From CAYJBH01 sp964369965 (GTDB lineage: Bacteria > Bacillota > Clostridia > Oscillospirales > Ruminococcaceae): a stretch of DNA of 31,834 bases. This document shows, piece after piece, positions 23,947-31,834 of the stretch. Position numbers and translations under genes: made by a program. How positions within the stretch are numbered: position 1 is the first letter of the stretch; every line of letters begins with the position of its first letter. Location: contig CAYJGF010000025.1 of NCBI GenBank assembly GCA_964369965.1, forward strand, positions 1-31,834, read 5' to 3'. The notes under the pieces were generated by a model. It was not told the origin of the DNA and ran no database searches. It saw only the letters and a list, made by a program, of their open reading frames with translations.

Positions 23947-26532
23947 TTATTTTATGCAATATATACACCCCTCGTCGGTGTAGATGTAAAAGCGACCGCG
24001 ATAAAGCGCGGGGCAGGACTCCTCCACCCTTGAGCCGTGGAGAAAACGCCACATGACCTTTGGCAACCCGTCCTCAAACTCCTTCAACGACACCGCGGTG
24101 ATAAAGGGCGACGACGCGGAGGATATAAAAGCGTATTCCCTGTCACATACCGCGCCGGGCAGGCTACCGCCCGGAATTTCCCACAGTTTTTCACCGCTTT
24201 GAAGGTCAAATGCCATGGTGTGGGGGTTTAGCGTCACACCACTGAACATGACGTCGGCATACTGTGTGGCGACAAGAGCAATCTCACCGTTGTTGCACGC
24301 CGAGACATTGAAGTTGGTTATCCTGTCTCCCTCATGTCTCCACAACTCCTCGCCGGACTCGGAGTCGAGACATCGCATCACCTTGCCGCCGACCGGCACA
24401 ACAATGCGGTTTTCATACATGGTGGCAGAGCCGGAGTCGGTGGACATGTTTAAAAAGTGTTTCCAGATCAAACGACCGCTCTCGAGGTCTATCTTATAAA
24501 ATACGTGATCCCAACCGCCAAAGTATGCCGCTTCGTCGTCCACAAGTGCCTCGGTACAGGTGGAGGCGGAGGTGCGATATCGCCAAAGCATCTTACCGCT
24601 TTTTGCCTCGAGACAGTAGGCATAGCCGTCAATTCCGGGCAACAGCAGTTTACCGCGGTGTGGCATGGCACTCCCCCACACCCAACCGGTGCTCTGTGTC
24701 CAGACCATCGAGCCATCCGCCGCGTCGACGCAGTAAAATTTATCGTCGCCACCCTGCTGACCAAGATAAACCTTTCCCTCGGAATATGCGGGTGCGCAGG
24801 AGATGGGACCGCTTATCTCACATCGCCAGAGCTCCTCGCCGGTTTTGTAGTCAAGGCACAGCAACATTCTCATGGCATTGCCAACAAAGATGCATCCGTT
24901 AGCCGCAGTCAACTTGGACTGATAATAAGCCCCTCCCATCAACTGGTCAAACCGTATATCGCGCCCTCCTACCCTTTCGGTAATGAGCAACGGTCGGTCA
25001 AACATTCTTTTACCGTCACAGTCCACACCGCGCACATACAGGGCACTGTCGGTATAAACTACGCTGTTCTTATATAACTTCAATGCCGAGAATACGCCGC
25101 GTTTTATGTCGCTTAGCACAAACTTTAATTTATATGTCGGAGAATTTTCAAAACAGTACAATTCACCGGTAACGCTGGCAACATATATAAAGTTATCGTT
25201 TACCGCAGGGGTGCTCCTTATCCAGTGTGCACATTTATATTTTAATAGTATTTCTCCGTTTTCGCAACCCATTATGTAAAAATTCTTGTCACTGCTCCCA
25301 AAATAAAGTTTTTCGCCGTAAACATTTATCTCGGAAAAGAGTCGGCGGGACCGACCACCCTCATTCTCACATAGCTTTTTTTGATAGATGAGCTCGCCTG
25401 TTATTGCGTCGAGGCAGTAGATACAGCCGTCGTTGCTCCCGAAATACACTCGGTTATTTTGCACGCTCACCCTGGAGTTCACGCCATCACCCGACTTGTA
25501 AATCCATTGCAACCGACCGCTAAATGCGGCAGGCTCGTTGTCGTACCTTATGCAGTAGACATTCCCGTCGTTGGTGCCTATATAGACAAATTCCCCCTCT
25601 ATCACCGGTTCTGACGAGGTGTGCCCGATGAAAAAGTCAAAGAGCAGTTCTCCACTCGAGGCACTGACACAGCGAAGTCGATCAAATGGATGATGTAGAG
25701 GCGGTCTTGTGTGTATGTCCTGCACCGCATGGGGGAAAATAATATAATCCCCCTTGACCGCCATGGTGGCATAGAGACAGCGATAATCGACATGCCCAAC
25801 CTCCAGGCGTTTTGTGACTTTTTTTGTCTCGAGATCCACAAATCCGACGTGCTTTGCATCCCCCTTGTTGCCGAGCGAGCCTAGCTCACGATAGAGGATA
25901 TTGTTACCATATACAAAAGGGGTGGACGCAGCCGCAGAATGGGTGTAGACCCCAAAATCGCGCAGGCCGCCCTCCGGCTCGACACGGCAGAGCTCCTCAC
26001 CGGTCTTTGCATCAAGTTCTATCAGCACCGAGCGGGCACTCGGAGTTGTGACAAAGACACTGTCGCCCAGGATAAGAGGCGCCGCCTCCCAGGCTATGCC
26101 CGCTTCCACCCTCCAATTGCACGCACCGACGCGCGGACCCGGTGTCTGTGAAAATCCGCTATGCTTTATATCACGCTGGAACATCGGCCATTCTTCATCG
26201 CTTTTTTCCACCTCATCACCCGGGCTGTCACTTTCGGCAGAGAATGCTTTGAGAGCCTTCCCCTCGGCAAGTTCATGCTGGATTTTCTCGGTCAGCTCTA
26301 TCGCCATATCGAGGCGACGGCATTTCTCCTCCATAGTTCTTATCGGTCGGTAGCTGGTGACGGTGAGCTCTACATGAGGCACTATCGTCTCGGTACTCAT
26401 GCCCTGTTGTTGCAGTGCGTGCAACCAGACCTTTAAAAGACACACCCTGTGTGAATAATTGTCGGCGGTGGACGGATATCTTTTCGCCTCCGCTCGCATG
26501 TTATCGATTATTTTATCGCCGGATGGTATCAT
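23947..26532 (-). CDS. Large cytosolic PQQ-like beta-propeller protein (second copy)
   Basis: This is a paralogue of the protein at 14502-17147 over its whole length. It has the same helical N-terminus (LLKVWLHALQQQGMSTETIV), the PQQ-like entry WPMFQRDIKHSG and about 15-16 repeats. The strongest matches are TGWVWGSAM (G616-M621 region), STCTE, FGGWD, QQGGDD and SSPFITAVSLKEF. No signal peptide is present. I chose ATG 26532 (861 residues) over ATG 26556, because AGGAGG lies 9 bases before it, the first copy starts at the equivalent place (SGD...ID), and the earlier ATG would overlap the -10 region. It is followed by the membrane AraC regulator and is divergent from sulfatase/GH38 genes. Function unknown. 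Confidence 0.85.
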   Translation of the reverse strand: MIPSGDKIIDNMRAEAKRYPSTADNYSHRVCLLKVWLHALQQQGMSTETIVPHVELTVTSYRPIRTMEEKCRRLDMAIELTEKIQHELAEGKALKAFSAESDSPGDEVEKSDEEWPMFQRDIKHSGFSQTPGPRVGACNWRVEAGIAWEAAPLILGDSVFVTTPSARSVLIELDAKTGEELCRVEPEGGLRDFGVYTHSAAASTPFVYGNNILYRELGSLGNKGDAKHVGFVDLETKKVTKRLEVGHVDYRCLYATMAVKGDYIIFPHAVQDIHTRPPLHHPFDRLRCVSASSGELLFDFFIGHTSSEPVIEGEFVYIGTNDGNVYCIRYDNEPAAFSGRLQWIYKSGDGVNSRVSVQNNRVYFGSNDGCIYCLDAITGELIYQKKLCENEGGRSRRLFSEINVYGEKLYFGSSDKNFYIMGCENGEILLKYKCAHWIRSTPAVNDNFIYVASVTGELYCFENSPTYKLKFVLSDIKRGVFSALKLYKNSVVYTDSALYVRGVDCDGKRMFDRPLLITERVGGRDIRFDQLMGGAYYQSKLTAANGCIFVGNAMRMLLCLDYKTGEELWRCEISGPISCAPAYSEGKVYLGQQGGDDKFYCVDAADGSMVWTQSTGWVWGSAMPHRGKLLLPGIDGYAYCLEAKSGKMLWRYRTSASTCTEALVDDEAAYFGGWDHVFYKIDLESGRLIWKHFLNMSTDSGSATMYENRIVVPVGGKVMRCLDSESGEELWRHEGDRITNFNVSACNNGEIALVATQYADVMFSGVTLNPHTMAFDLQSGEKLWEIPGGSLPGAVCDREYAFISSASSPFITAVSLKEFEDGLPKVMWRFLHGSRVEESCPALYRGRFYIYTDEGCIYCIK

Positions 26533-26557
26533 AGAAAAATCCCTCCTCTTTTTCATG

Positions 26558-26587
26558 ATTTTCTCACCTTTTTGTAAGCATTGTCAA
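26558..26587 (-). promoter_or_regulatory. Promoter of the second propeller/regulator operon
   Basis: On the minus strand, TTGACA (26587-26582) is followed after 18 bases by GAAAAT (26563-26558), a moderate -10. It gives a short leader carrying AGGAGG before ATG 26532. Confidence 0.45.
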
Positions 26588-26602
26588 CCAAATCCCACAA
26601 CA

Positions 26603-26658
26603 AAATAGGATTATACGAAAAAACAGTGTTATTTTACTCTTTTTTTGAAATAGGAATA
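26603..26658. promoter_or_regulatory. Direct repeats in the divergent intergenic region (possible activator site)
   Basis: AAATAGGATTA (26603-26613) and AAATAGGAATA (26648-26658) are direct repeats 45 bases apart, upstream of the sulfatase promoter and in the region where an AraC-type activator would bind. The core AAATAGGA recurs at 26751-26758, but there it is explained by the ribosome site. No binding evidence exists. Confidence 0.3.
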
Positions 26659-26703
26659 AATCTTCAATATTTCGTTTTATTTTGCCAAATTTATATAGAA
26701 ACA

Positions 26704-26731
26704 TTGACATTTTTATATTTAAAACTAAAAT
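26704..26731 (+). promoter_or_regulatory. Promoter of the second sulfatase/mannosidase operon
   Basis: TTGACA (26704-26709), a 16-base spacer and TAAAAT (26726-26731) form a near-consensus SigA promoter. It lies in the AT-rich 233-base divergent region, 34 bases before ATG 26766, with TAGGAG as ribosome site. Confidence 0.7.
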
Positions 26732-26765
26732 AAAGGTATAGCTTGTTTACAAATAGGAGAATAGA

Positions 26766-28220
26766 ATGCGAATTTTAATGATTGACATTGACACGCTGCG
26801 CGCCGATCATATGAGCTGTTACGGCTATGGTCGTGCCACCACCCCCTGCATTGACAATATTGCATCACAGGGGGTTCGTTTTAATAATTATTACACCCCA
26901 AACGCACCCTGTCTGCCCTCGCGTGCGTCGCTGTGTAGCGGTCTTTTCGGTATACATAACGGCATTTTAGGTCACGGTGGGACGGCAGCGGACATGCGCC
27001 TTGAGGGTCGGGATAGAGGTTTCATGGACTCGCTGAGTTCCAACAATCTATTTAACACCATAAGAAAATCCGGTTATCACACCGTGTCGATTAGCACGTT
27101 TGCCCAGCGTCACGGAGCTTGGTGGTATAACGCAGGTTTTAACGAGCAGTATAATGTCGGCAAGGGTGGAATGGAGTCCGCCGAGGAGGTGACCCCCATC
27201 GCACTCAAATGGCTGGAGGACAACGGCGCAAAGGATAACTGGTTTATGACCTATCACATCTGGGACCCTCACACGCCCTACCGCACCCCGAGTGATTTCG
27301 GCAACCCGTTTGAGAACGAACCACTTTGTGATGATTGGATAGACGAGGACATTTTTAAAGAGCATTACAACCACATCGGCCCGCACGGTGCACGTGAGAT
27401 CAACATGTGGAACAGCAACACTTCCCCTCTCTATCCCAAACACCCGGGCGAGCTGAATAATCTGCGCGACGTGAAAAATTTTATAGACCAGTACGACTGC
27501 GGTGTGCGCTACGCCGACGATAACGTCGCCCTGCTGATAGACCGACTGAAAAAACTCGACGTATATGACGACACTGCCATAATAATCACCTCCGACCATG
27601 GTGAGAACCTCGGTGAGCTCGGAATTTACGGTGAACACGCCACCGCCGACCACCCCTGCTGTAACATACCGATGATAATAAAGTGGCCGGGCATGAAAAC
27701 CGATCATGTGGACGAGGGACTGCGCACAAACGTCGATCTGCTCCCCACCGTTGCACAGCTGCTCGAGCAACCGATTCACCCCTCTTGGGATGGAAAGAGC
27801 TATTTAGATGTACTGAAGGGCGACGCATGTGACGGGCAGGAGAGTGTGATTTTAAGCCAGTGTGCCCATGTGTGCCAGCGTTCGGCGCGCTTTGACGATT
27901 ATCTCTACATCAGAACGGTGCACGGCGGAGGGCACATCTTCGACGATGAAATGCTGTTTAACATCAAGGACGACCCGCACCAGACGAAAAATCTTGCAAC
28001 CGAGCTCCCGGAAATCTGTGCAAAGGGTGCAAAACACATCCTTGACTGGGAATACCGCATGATGAAAAACTCCGCATACGACACCGACCCGATGTGGACG
28101 GTGATGCGAGAGGGTGGTCCACACCATGCAAGAGGACATTTTGACAGGTTCGAACAAAGACTAATGGACACAGGCAGGGAAAAAGCTGCCGAGCTTTTTA
28201 ACAAGAAATACGAGAGGTAA
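26766..28220 (+). CDS. S1-type sulfatase, cytosolic (second copy)
   Basis: This is a 484-residue sulfatase of full length. The N-terminus MIDIDTLRADHMSCYGYGR carries the first metal aspartates. APCLPSRASLCSG places C49 in the C-x-P-S-R maturation motif, and ITSDHGENLGELG (D277, H278) gives the remaining metal ligands. It differs clearly from the sulfatase at 20184 (RADHMSCYGYGR against RLDMLEAYNPDT), so the two probably remove sulfate from different positions or sugars. There is no signal peptide. It is the first gene of a two-gene operon, with its stop 2 bases before the start of the second GH38 gene, and is divergent from the second propeller gene. It needs anSME encoded elsewhere. Confidence 0.92.
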   Translation: MRILMIDIDTLRADHMSCYGYGRATTPCIDNIASQGVRFNNYYTPNAPCLPSRASLCSGLFGIHNGILGHGGTAADMRLEGRDRGFMDSLSSNNLFNTIRKSGYHTVSISTFAQRHGAWWYNAGFNEQYNVGKGGMESAEEVTPIALKWLEDNGAKDNWFMTYHIWDPHTPYRTPSDFGNPFENEPLCDDWIDEDIFKEHYNHIGPHGAREINMWNSNTSPLYPKHPGELNNLRDVKNFIDQYDCGVRYADDNVALLIDRLKKLDVYDDTAIIITSDHGENLGELGIYGEHATADHPCCNIPMIIKWPGMKTDHVDEGLRTNVDLLPTVAQLLEQPIHPSWDGKSYLDVLKGDACDGQESVILSQCAHVCQRSARFDDYLYIRTVHGGGHIFDDEMLFNIKDDPHQTKNLATELPEICAKGAKHILDWEYRMMKNSAYDTDPMWTVMREGGPHHARGHFDRFEQRLMDTGREKAAELFNKKYER

Positions 28221-28222
28221 TA

Positions 28223-31200
28223 ATGTTAAATCAAAAACAACTAAGTCGCATGATTGAAAAACAGCGTCTATACATAGCACGGCTGGAAAAACACCTTTTT
28301 ATACCTGTTGGGACGGTTTCGGTCAGCGGATATCAGACTACAGAACGCCTTGACTCTGCGCCGACAGACGTGAAATACACCGCATTTAAAAAGGGTGACA
28401 GATGGGGCGGTGAGCGCACCTACTGTTGGTTTAAGGGCGAATACACCGTGCCGAGTGAATTTGCAGGCAAACGTTTTTATCTGTGCCCGGAATGCGGAAT
28501 GTATGAGGGGCTCTTGTTTGTCAACGACCTGCCCTATGCGAACTATGCGACAAAGCACCGCACCGACACCGGTTTTGGCAACCACTATTTCAAGGCGTTC
28601 ACTCATGACGCGGTGGCGGGTGAGACCTACTTCCTCGTGTTAGAGGCATATTCCGGTAGAAATATTGAGGGCAATATGCCATATGCAGAGCCCACCGACA
28701 GGAATTTCGACCTTGTATTCGACGAGTTCAAGGTTATGGTGCGCGACGAGTTGATAAACGAATTCTATGTCAACTATAAAATCCTTATGGAGTTGTACGA
28801 CTGCCAAGCTGAAAACAGTCCCAAAAGGGCGGAGATAGAGGGAGTTTTGTCGCAACTCAACGAAATTGTCTACTTTTCCGACGGCGAGACTGATAAAGAG
28901 ATGCAAAAACAAGCCATGACACAGGCGATAGAGATCATGAATACCGTCCTGTCCAAGAAAAACTCCGCTACAACCGCCTCGGTGGGTATCACCGGACATT
29001 CCCATATGGACACGGCGTGGCTGTGGGAGATTGACGAGACGATAAAAAAATGTGCGCGCACCTTTGCAAATCAGCTTAACCTGATGGATCGTTTTCCGAA
29101 CTATCATTTTATCCAGAGCTCGGCGGCACATCTGAAGTTTATCGAGGTGCACTATCCGATACTGTTTGAGGAAATAAAAAAACGTATTGCACAAGGTCGG
29201 TACGAGCCGAACGGCGGCGTGTGGATAGAGTGCGACTGCAATATCACCGGCGGTGAGTTTATGGTGCGGCATTTCCTGTGGGGGCAACAATACACAAAGG
29301 ACAAGTTTGGATACACCTCCAACGCTTTTTTCCTGCCCGACACCTTCGGCTACAGTGCCGCCATACCGCAGATATTAAAGGGCGTTGGTATCGACTATTT
29401 TTTGACCACCAAGATGGATTGGAACGACACCAACATCTTCCCCTACACCACCTTTTACTGGCAGGGCATCGACGGGAGCAGGGTGCTCGCCCACAACAAC
29501 ATAACCCACCGACACCCCACTCCAAAAACGCTCACCGACATCGTAGACGACATAAAGCAAAAGTCGGTCAGCCATGAACGGCTTTTAACGCATGGTTTTG
29601 GTGACGGCGGCGGCGGTCCGGAGGACAGCATGATCGAGATAGCGTCAAAGCTAAGCGATCTCGAGGGATGCCCGAGGGTGTACGACACGACGGTCGGCGA
29701 GTTCATGGTGAAACATGAAAAGTCGCTAAATAACCCCAACACCTTTGTGGGCGAACTTTATCTCGAGCTTCACCGCGGTACTCTCACAAATCAGCACACC
29801 ATAAAGCGTAACAACCGCAAGGCGGAGACGGCGATAAGAAACGCCGAGTATTTCACCTGCATGAGGGCGATGTCGCAGGGTGCCGTCGCAAGTAGTGAGA
29901 ATATCGCGCCACTTGTAGAGACGCTCCTTGTCAACCAGTTCCACGACATTCTGCCCGGCACCTGTGTGCCGGAAGCGAACGACCAAAGCATACGGGAGAC
30001 GACCGAGGTCATAGAAAAGGCGGACAATTTAGTAGATAACCTGCTGGTCGCCGACGGTGACGGTGTAACCGTTTACAACACGCTGTCGTCCGCTCGCAGA
30101 GATGTAATGATTTTAAATTCGGAAAGATATCTCGACGTACCCTGCCATCAACAGATGGTGCAGAATATGTCGGGGGAAAAGGAGTTGCACCTGTCGGGGC
30201 TGACTCTTGAGGGTTTTGAGAGCAACCATTTTTCCTTCACCGAGGATAACAAAGAGGGCGACTCGCCGTTTATATTCACCGACAACGTACTGACGACGCC
30301 GTTTGCGATTATCAGTTTTGACACCGACGGAAGTATTAAGTCGTTCGTTGATCGCCGTGTTAACCGCGAACTTAAAGGCTCGAACCACAACCTCAACACC
30401 TTTTTGTTCGGTGAGGATCTCCCCTATCAGTGGGACAACTGGGATATCGACGCCGACTGTGAGATGAACCTGAAACCCTGCGTAAAGTTAGAAGATTTCA
30501 CCGTCGTCTCGGACGGCTCGGTGGAGTTTAGAATTCGGGCAAAATATACCGTCTCCCCCCTCACGACCATGACGCAGGACATGGTGTTCTATTCCGAGAG
30601 TGAGCGGGTGGACTTCGAGACGGTTATCGACTGGAATGATAAACACAGGCTGCTGAAAACGGTCTTTGACACCTCTATTTATGCCGACTATGCCACGCAG
30701 GAGATACAGTTCGGCAACGTGAAACGCTCGACAAAGCGCAACAACAGCTTTGAACAGGCGCAGTTTGAGGTGTGCAACCACAAATACAGCGACCTATCAG
30801 AGCCGGGCTACGGCGTTGCGCTTTTAAACGATTGCAAGTACGGAATTTCGCTCACCGGCACCTCTATGTCACTCACACTTCACAAGGGCGGTTGCAAGCC
30901 GGATCCGAGAGGCGATAAGGGTGTGCATGAATTCAAATATTCTTTTTATCCGCATCTTGGCGGGTTTAGCGCAAAGACGGTGGTGGCAAACGCCTACAAT
31001 TTTAACAACCCCATCATTGCAAAAAAAGGGGCGGTCAATCTGCCAAAACTGTTGTGCCTCGATAAGGAAAATATCATTGTGGAATCGGTAAAACCGTGTG
31101 AGGACAACGAAAAGGCAATGATTGTCCGGCTGTACGAGTCGGAGGGGAGCTACACCACCGTCACGATAGACTACCACACCGCAATCAAAGACGCCATCGA

Positions 31201-31297
31201 AACAAACCTCCTCGAAATCCCGAAAGAGGGTAAAACCGACTGCCGTAATATGACCTTTCGACCGTTTGAGATAAGGACGGTGAGGTTGGGGTATTAA
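28223..31297 (+). CDS. GH38-family alpha-mannosidase (second copy)
   Basis: The 1024-residue enzyme has the same domain plan as the first GH38 protein but is distant from it in sequence. The zinc and catalytic residues are intact: HSHMDTAWLW (H261, D263), nucleophile D373 in LPDTFGYSAA, H574 in QFHDILPGT, and YLELHRGTLTNQH. Residues ~60-150 form an N-terminal jelly roll (VPSEFAGKRFYLCPECGMYE). It has no signal peptide. The ribosome site GAGG overlaps the end of the sulfatase gene. Retaining two divergent GH38 enzymes, each with its own sulfatase, suggests two linkages in one substrate or two related substrates. No terminator is visible after the stop. Confidence 0.93.
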   Translation: MLNQKQLSRMIEKQRLYIARLEKHLFIPVGTVSVSGYQTTERLDSAPTDVKYTAFKKGDRWGGERTYCWFKGEYTVPSEFAGKRFYLCPECGMYEGLLFVNDLPYANYATKHRTDTGFGNHYFKAFTHDAVAGETYFLVLEAYSGRNIEGNMPYAEPTDRNFDLVFDEFKVMVRDELINEFYVNYKILMELYDCQAENSPKRAEIEGVLSQLNEIVYFSDGETDKEMQKQAMTQAIEIMNTVLSKKNSATTASVGITGHSHMDTAWLWEIDETIKKCARTFANQLNLMDRFPNYHFIQSSAAHLKFIEVHYPILFEEIKKRIAQGRYEPNGGVWIECDCNITGGEFMVRHFLWGQQYTKDKFGYTSNAFFLPDTFGYSAAIPQILKGVGIDYFLTTKMDWNDTNIFPYTTFYWQGIDGSRVLAHNNITHRHPTPKTLTDIVDDIKQKSVSHERLLTHGFGDGGGGPEDSMIEIASKLSDLEGCPRVYDTTVGEFMVKHEKSLNNPNTFVGELYLELHRGTLTNQHTIKRNNRKAETAIRNAEYFTCMRAMSQGAVASSENIAPLVETLLVNQFHDILPGTCVPEANDQSIRETTEVIEKADNLVDNLLVADGDGVTVYNTLSSARRDVMILNSERYLDVPCHQQMVQNMSGEKELHLSGLTLEGFESNHFSFTEDNKEGDSPFIFTDNVLTTPFAIISFDTDGSIKSFVDRRVNRELKGSNHNLNTFLFGEDLPYQWDNWDIDADCEMNLKPCVKLEDFTVVSDGSVEFRIRAKYTVSPLTTMTQDMVFYSESERVDFETVIDWNDKHRLLKTVFDTSIYADYATQEIQFGNVKRSTKRNNSFEQAQFEVCNHKYSDLSEPGYGVALLNDCKYGISLTGTSMSLTLHKGGCKPDPRGDKGVHEFKYSFYPHLGGFSAKTVVANAYNFNNPIIAKKGAVNLPKLLCLDKENIIVESVKPCEDNEKAMIVRLYESEGSYTTVTIDYHTAIKDAIETNLLEIPKEGKTDCRNMTFRPFEIRTVRLGY

Positions 31298-31303
31298 CGA
31301 AAG

Positions 31304-31388
31304 CTACAAAAACTTTTCCTGCACCTCACTGTGAAACCGCGCCCAATTTTCCGCCTGACGTTCGAGCTCCGTTGCATCTACAATCCCC
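31304..31388 (-). pseudogene. Short C-terminal gene remnant
   Basis: On the minus strand a frame gives IVDATELERQAENWARFHSE followed by VQEKFL and a TAG stop (31306-31304). An in-frame stop lies a few codons upstream, so at most about 30 residues remain. It looks like the tail of a real helical protein, but the family is not recognisable. Confidence 0.3.
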
Positions 31389-31810
31389 AGTGAAAACTAT
31401 CTTCAAATAACACAAACACAGCTGAAACGAGAAATTCGGCAACGTGGCACCGAGGTCAACTGGAACGTCGGCGGCGACAACGACATGGTGGCACTACTGA
31501 TGAGCACAAGCGGCTACCCGATGGCGGTGAGCATGTGTTGGCACCGAAGTTATGCCGAGCGATATCTGTGGCTCAAAAAGCAGTTCCGAAGTTTGTTTTT
31601 CACCTTCATTTCCAGCACGCTTTACTACACCGACAAGGACGACATGGAGCCGTCACAGCAGGAGGCTTTTCGTCGAAGTACCTAAATCGAGAATACGACA
31701 TGACTTTTTACGACGATTCCCTTTATCCGCCAATTGAATCAATCCCTCTCCAATATGCAATTTTAAATCGCAACGAATGCCTTGTCCTTTTCTCATATGG
31801 GCAAAAATAA
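31389..31810 (+). pseudogene. Unidentified gene remnant with probable frameshift
   Basis: The frame from ~31389 to 31685 has coding-like codon use but no credible start. It includes TQLKREIRQRGTEVNWNVGG and then DNDMVALLMSTSGYPMAVSM. It ends in AFRRST, while a neighbouring frame continues with SSKYLNREYDMTFYDDSLYP and stops at 31808-31810, which suggests a frameshift near 31665. I do not recognise the family. It begins where the minus-strand remnant ends, so another rearrangement junction is likely near 31389. Nothing else is seen from 31298 to the window end. Confidence 0.3.
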
Positions 31811-31834
31811 GGGAAATGAGGGACGAAATTCAAT

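Noticed and set aside
24457..25077. 206-codon plus-strand open frame
   Set aside because: Antisense to the second propeller gene.
27048..27779. 243-codon minus-strand open frame
   Set aside because: Antisense to the second sulfatase gene; no motif or ribosome site.
1..31834. CRISPR arrays, tRNA/rRNA genes, riboswitches, microcompartment genes
   Set aside because: No regularly spaced repeats, cloverleaf-like sequences, known riboswitch cores or shell-protein motifs were seen on reading both strands.

Overview
The window looks like an accessory glycan-utilisation region from an anaerobic, Gram-positive Clostridia-type bacterium. The reasons are the lipobox-type solute-binding protein with LplB/YtcP-like permeases and no dedicated ATPase, strong AGGAGG-like ribosome sites, an oxygen-sensitive glycyl radical enzyme, three Cys-type sulfatases (C-x-P-x-R) and a broken relaxase of the Gram-positive mobilisation type. 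No genus can be named from sequence alone, and there is no rRNA, tRNA or CRISPR.

Left edge (1-3450): a scar region. A relaxase remnant on the minus strand is interrupted by a ~100-bp near-palindromic element with a TA at each end. It abuts a solute-binding-protein gene that has lost its 5' part (junction near 1240). A beta-rich gene follows that has lost its 3' part and abuts, tail to tail, a sulfatase that has also lost its 3' part (junction near 2890).

Minus-strand operon 9647 to 2885: iron-type alcohol dehydrogenase, glycyl radical enzyme of the eliminase type, its radical-SAM activase, a long ROK-like kinase and the truncated sulfatase. A divergent promoter region separates it from a cupin-AraC regulator (9814-10629) whose reading frame seems to begin at a non-canonical codon.

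Plus-strand operon 10851-21674: lipoprotein solute-binding protein, two CUT1 permeases, a large cytosolic PQQ-like beta-propeller protein, a GH38 alpha-mannosidase and an S1 sulfatase. It ends tail to tail, with overlapping stop codons, against a minus-strand pair (26532 to 21664): a second propeller paralogue followed by a membrane-anchored AraC sensor-regulator. Divergent from that pair is a plus-strand operon of a second S1 sulfatase and a second GH38 enzyme (26766-31297). The last ~540 bases hold only gene debris.

Inferred working model: an imported sulfated, mannose-type oligosaccharide is desulfated and cleaved inside the cell by the sulfatase/GH38 pairs, since none of these proteins has a signal peptide. 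A sugar is phosphorylated by the ROK-like kinase, and a diol-type fragment may be processed by the glycyl radical enzyme and alcohol dehydrogenase. The role of the two signal-less double propellers is unknown; their fixed association with sulfatase and GH38 is the most novel aspect of the window.
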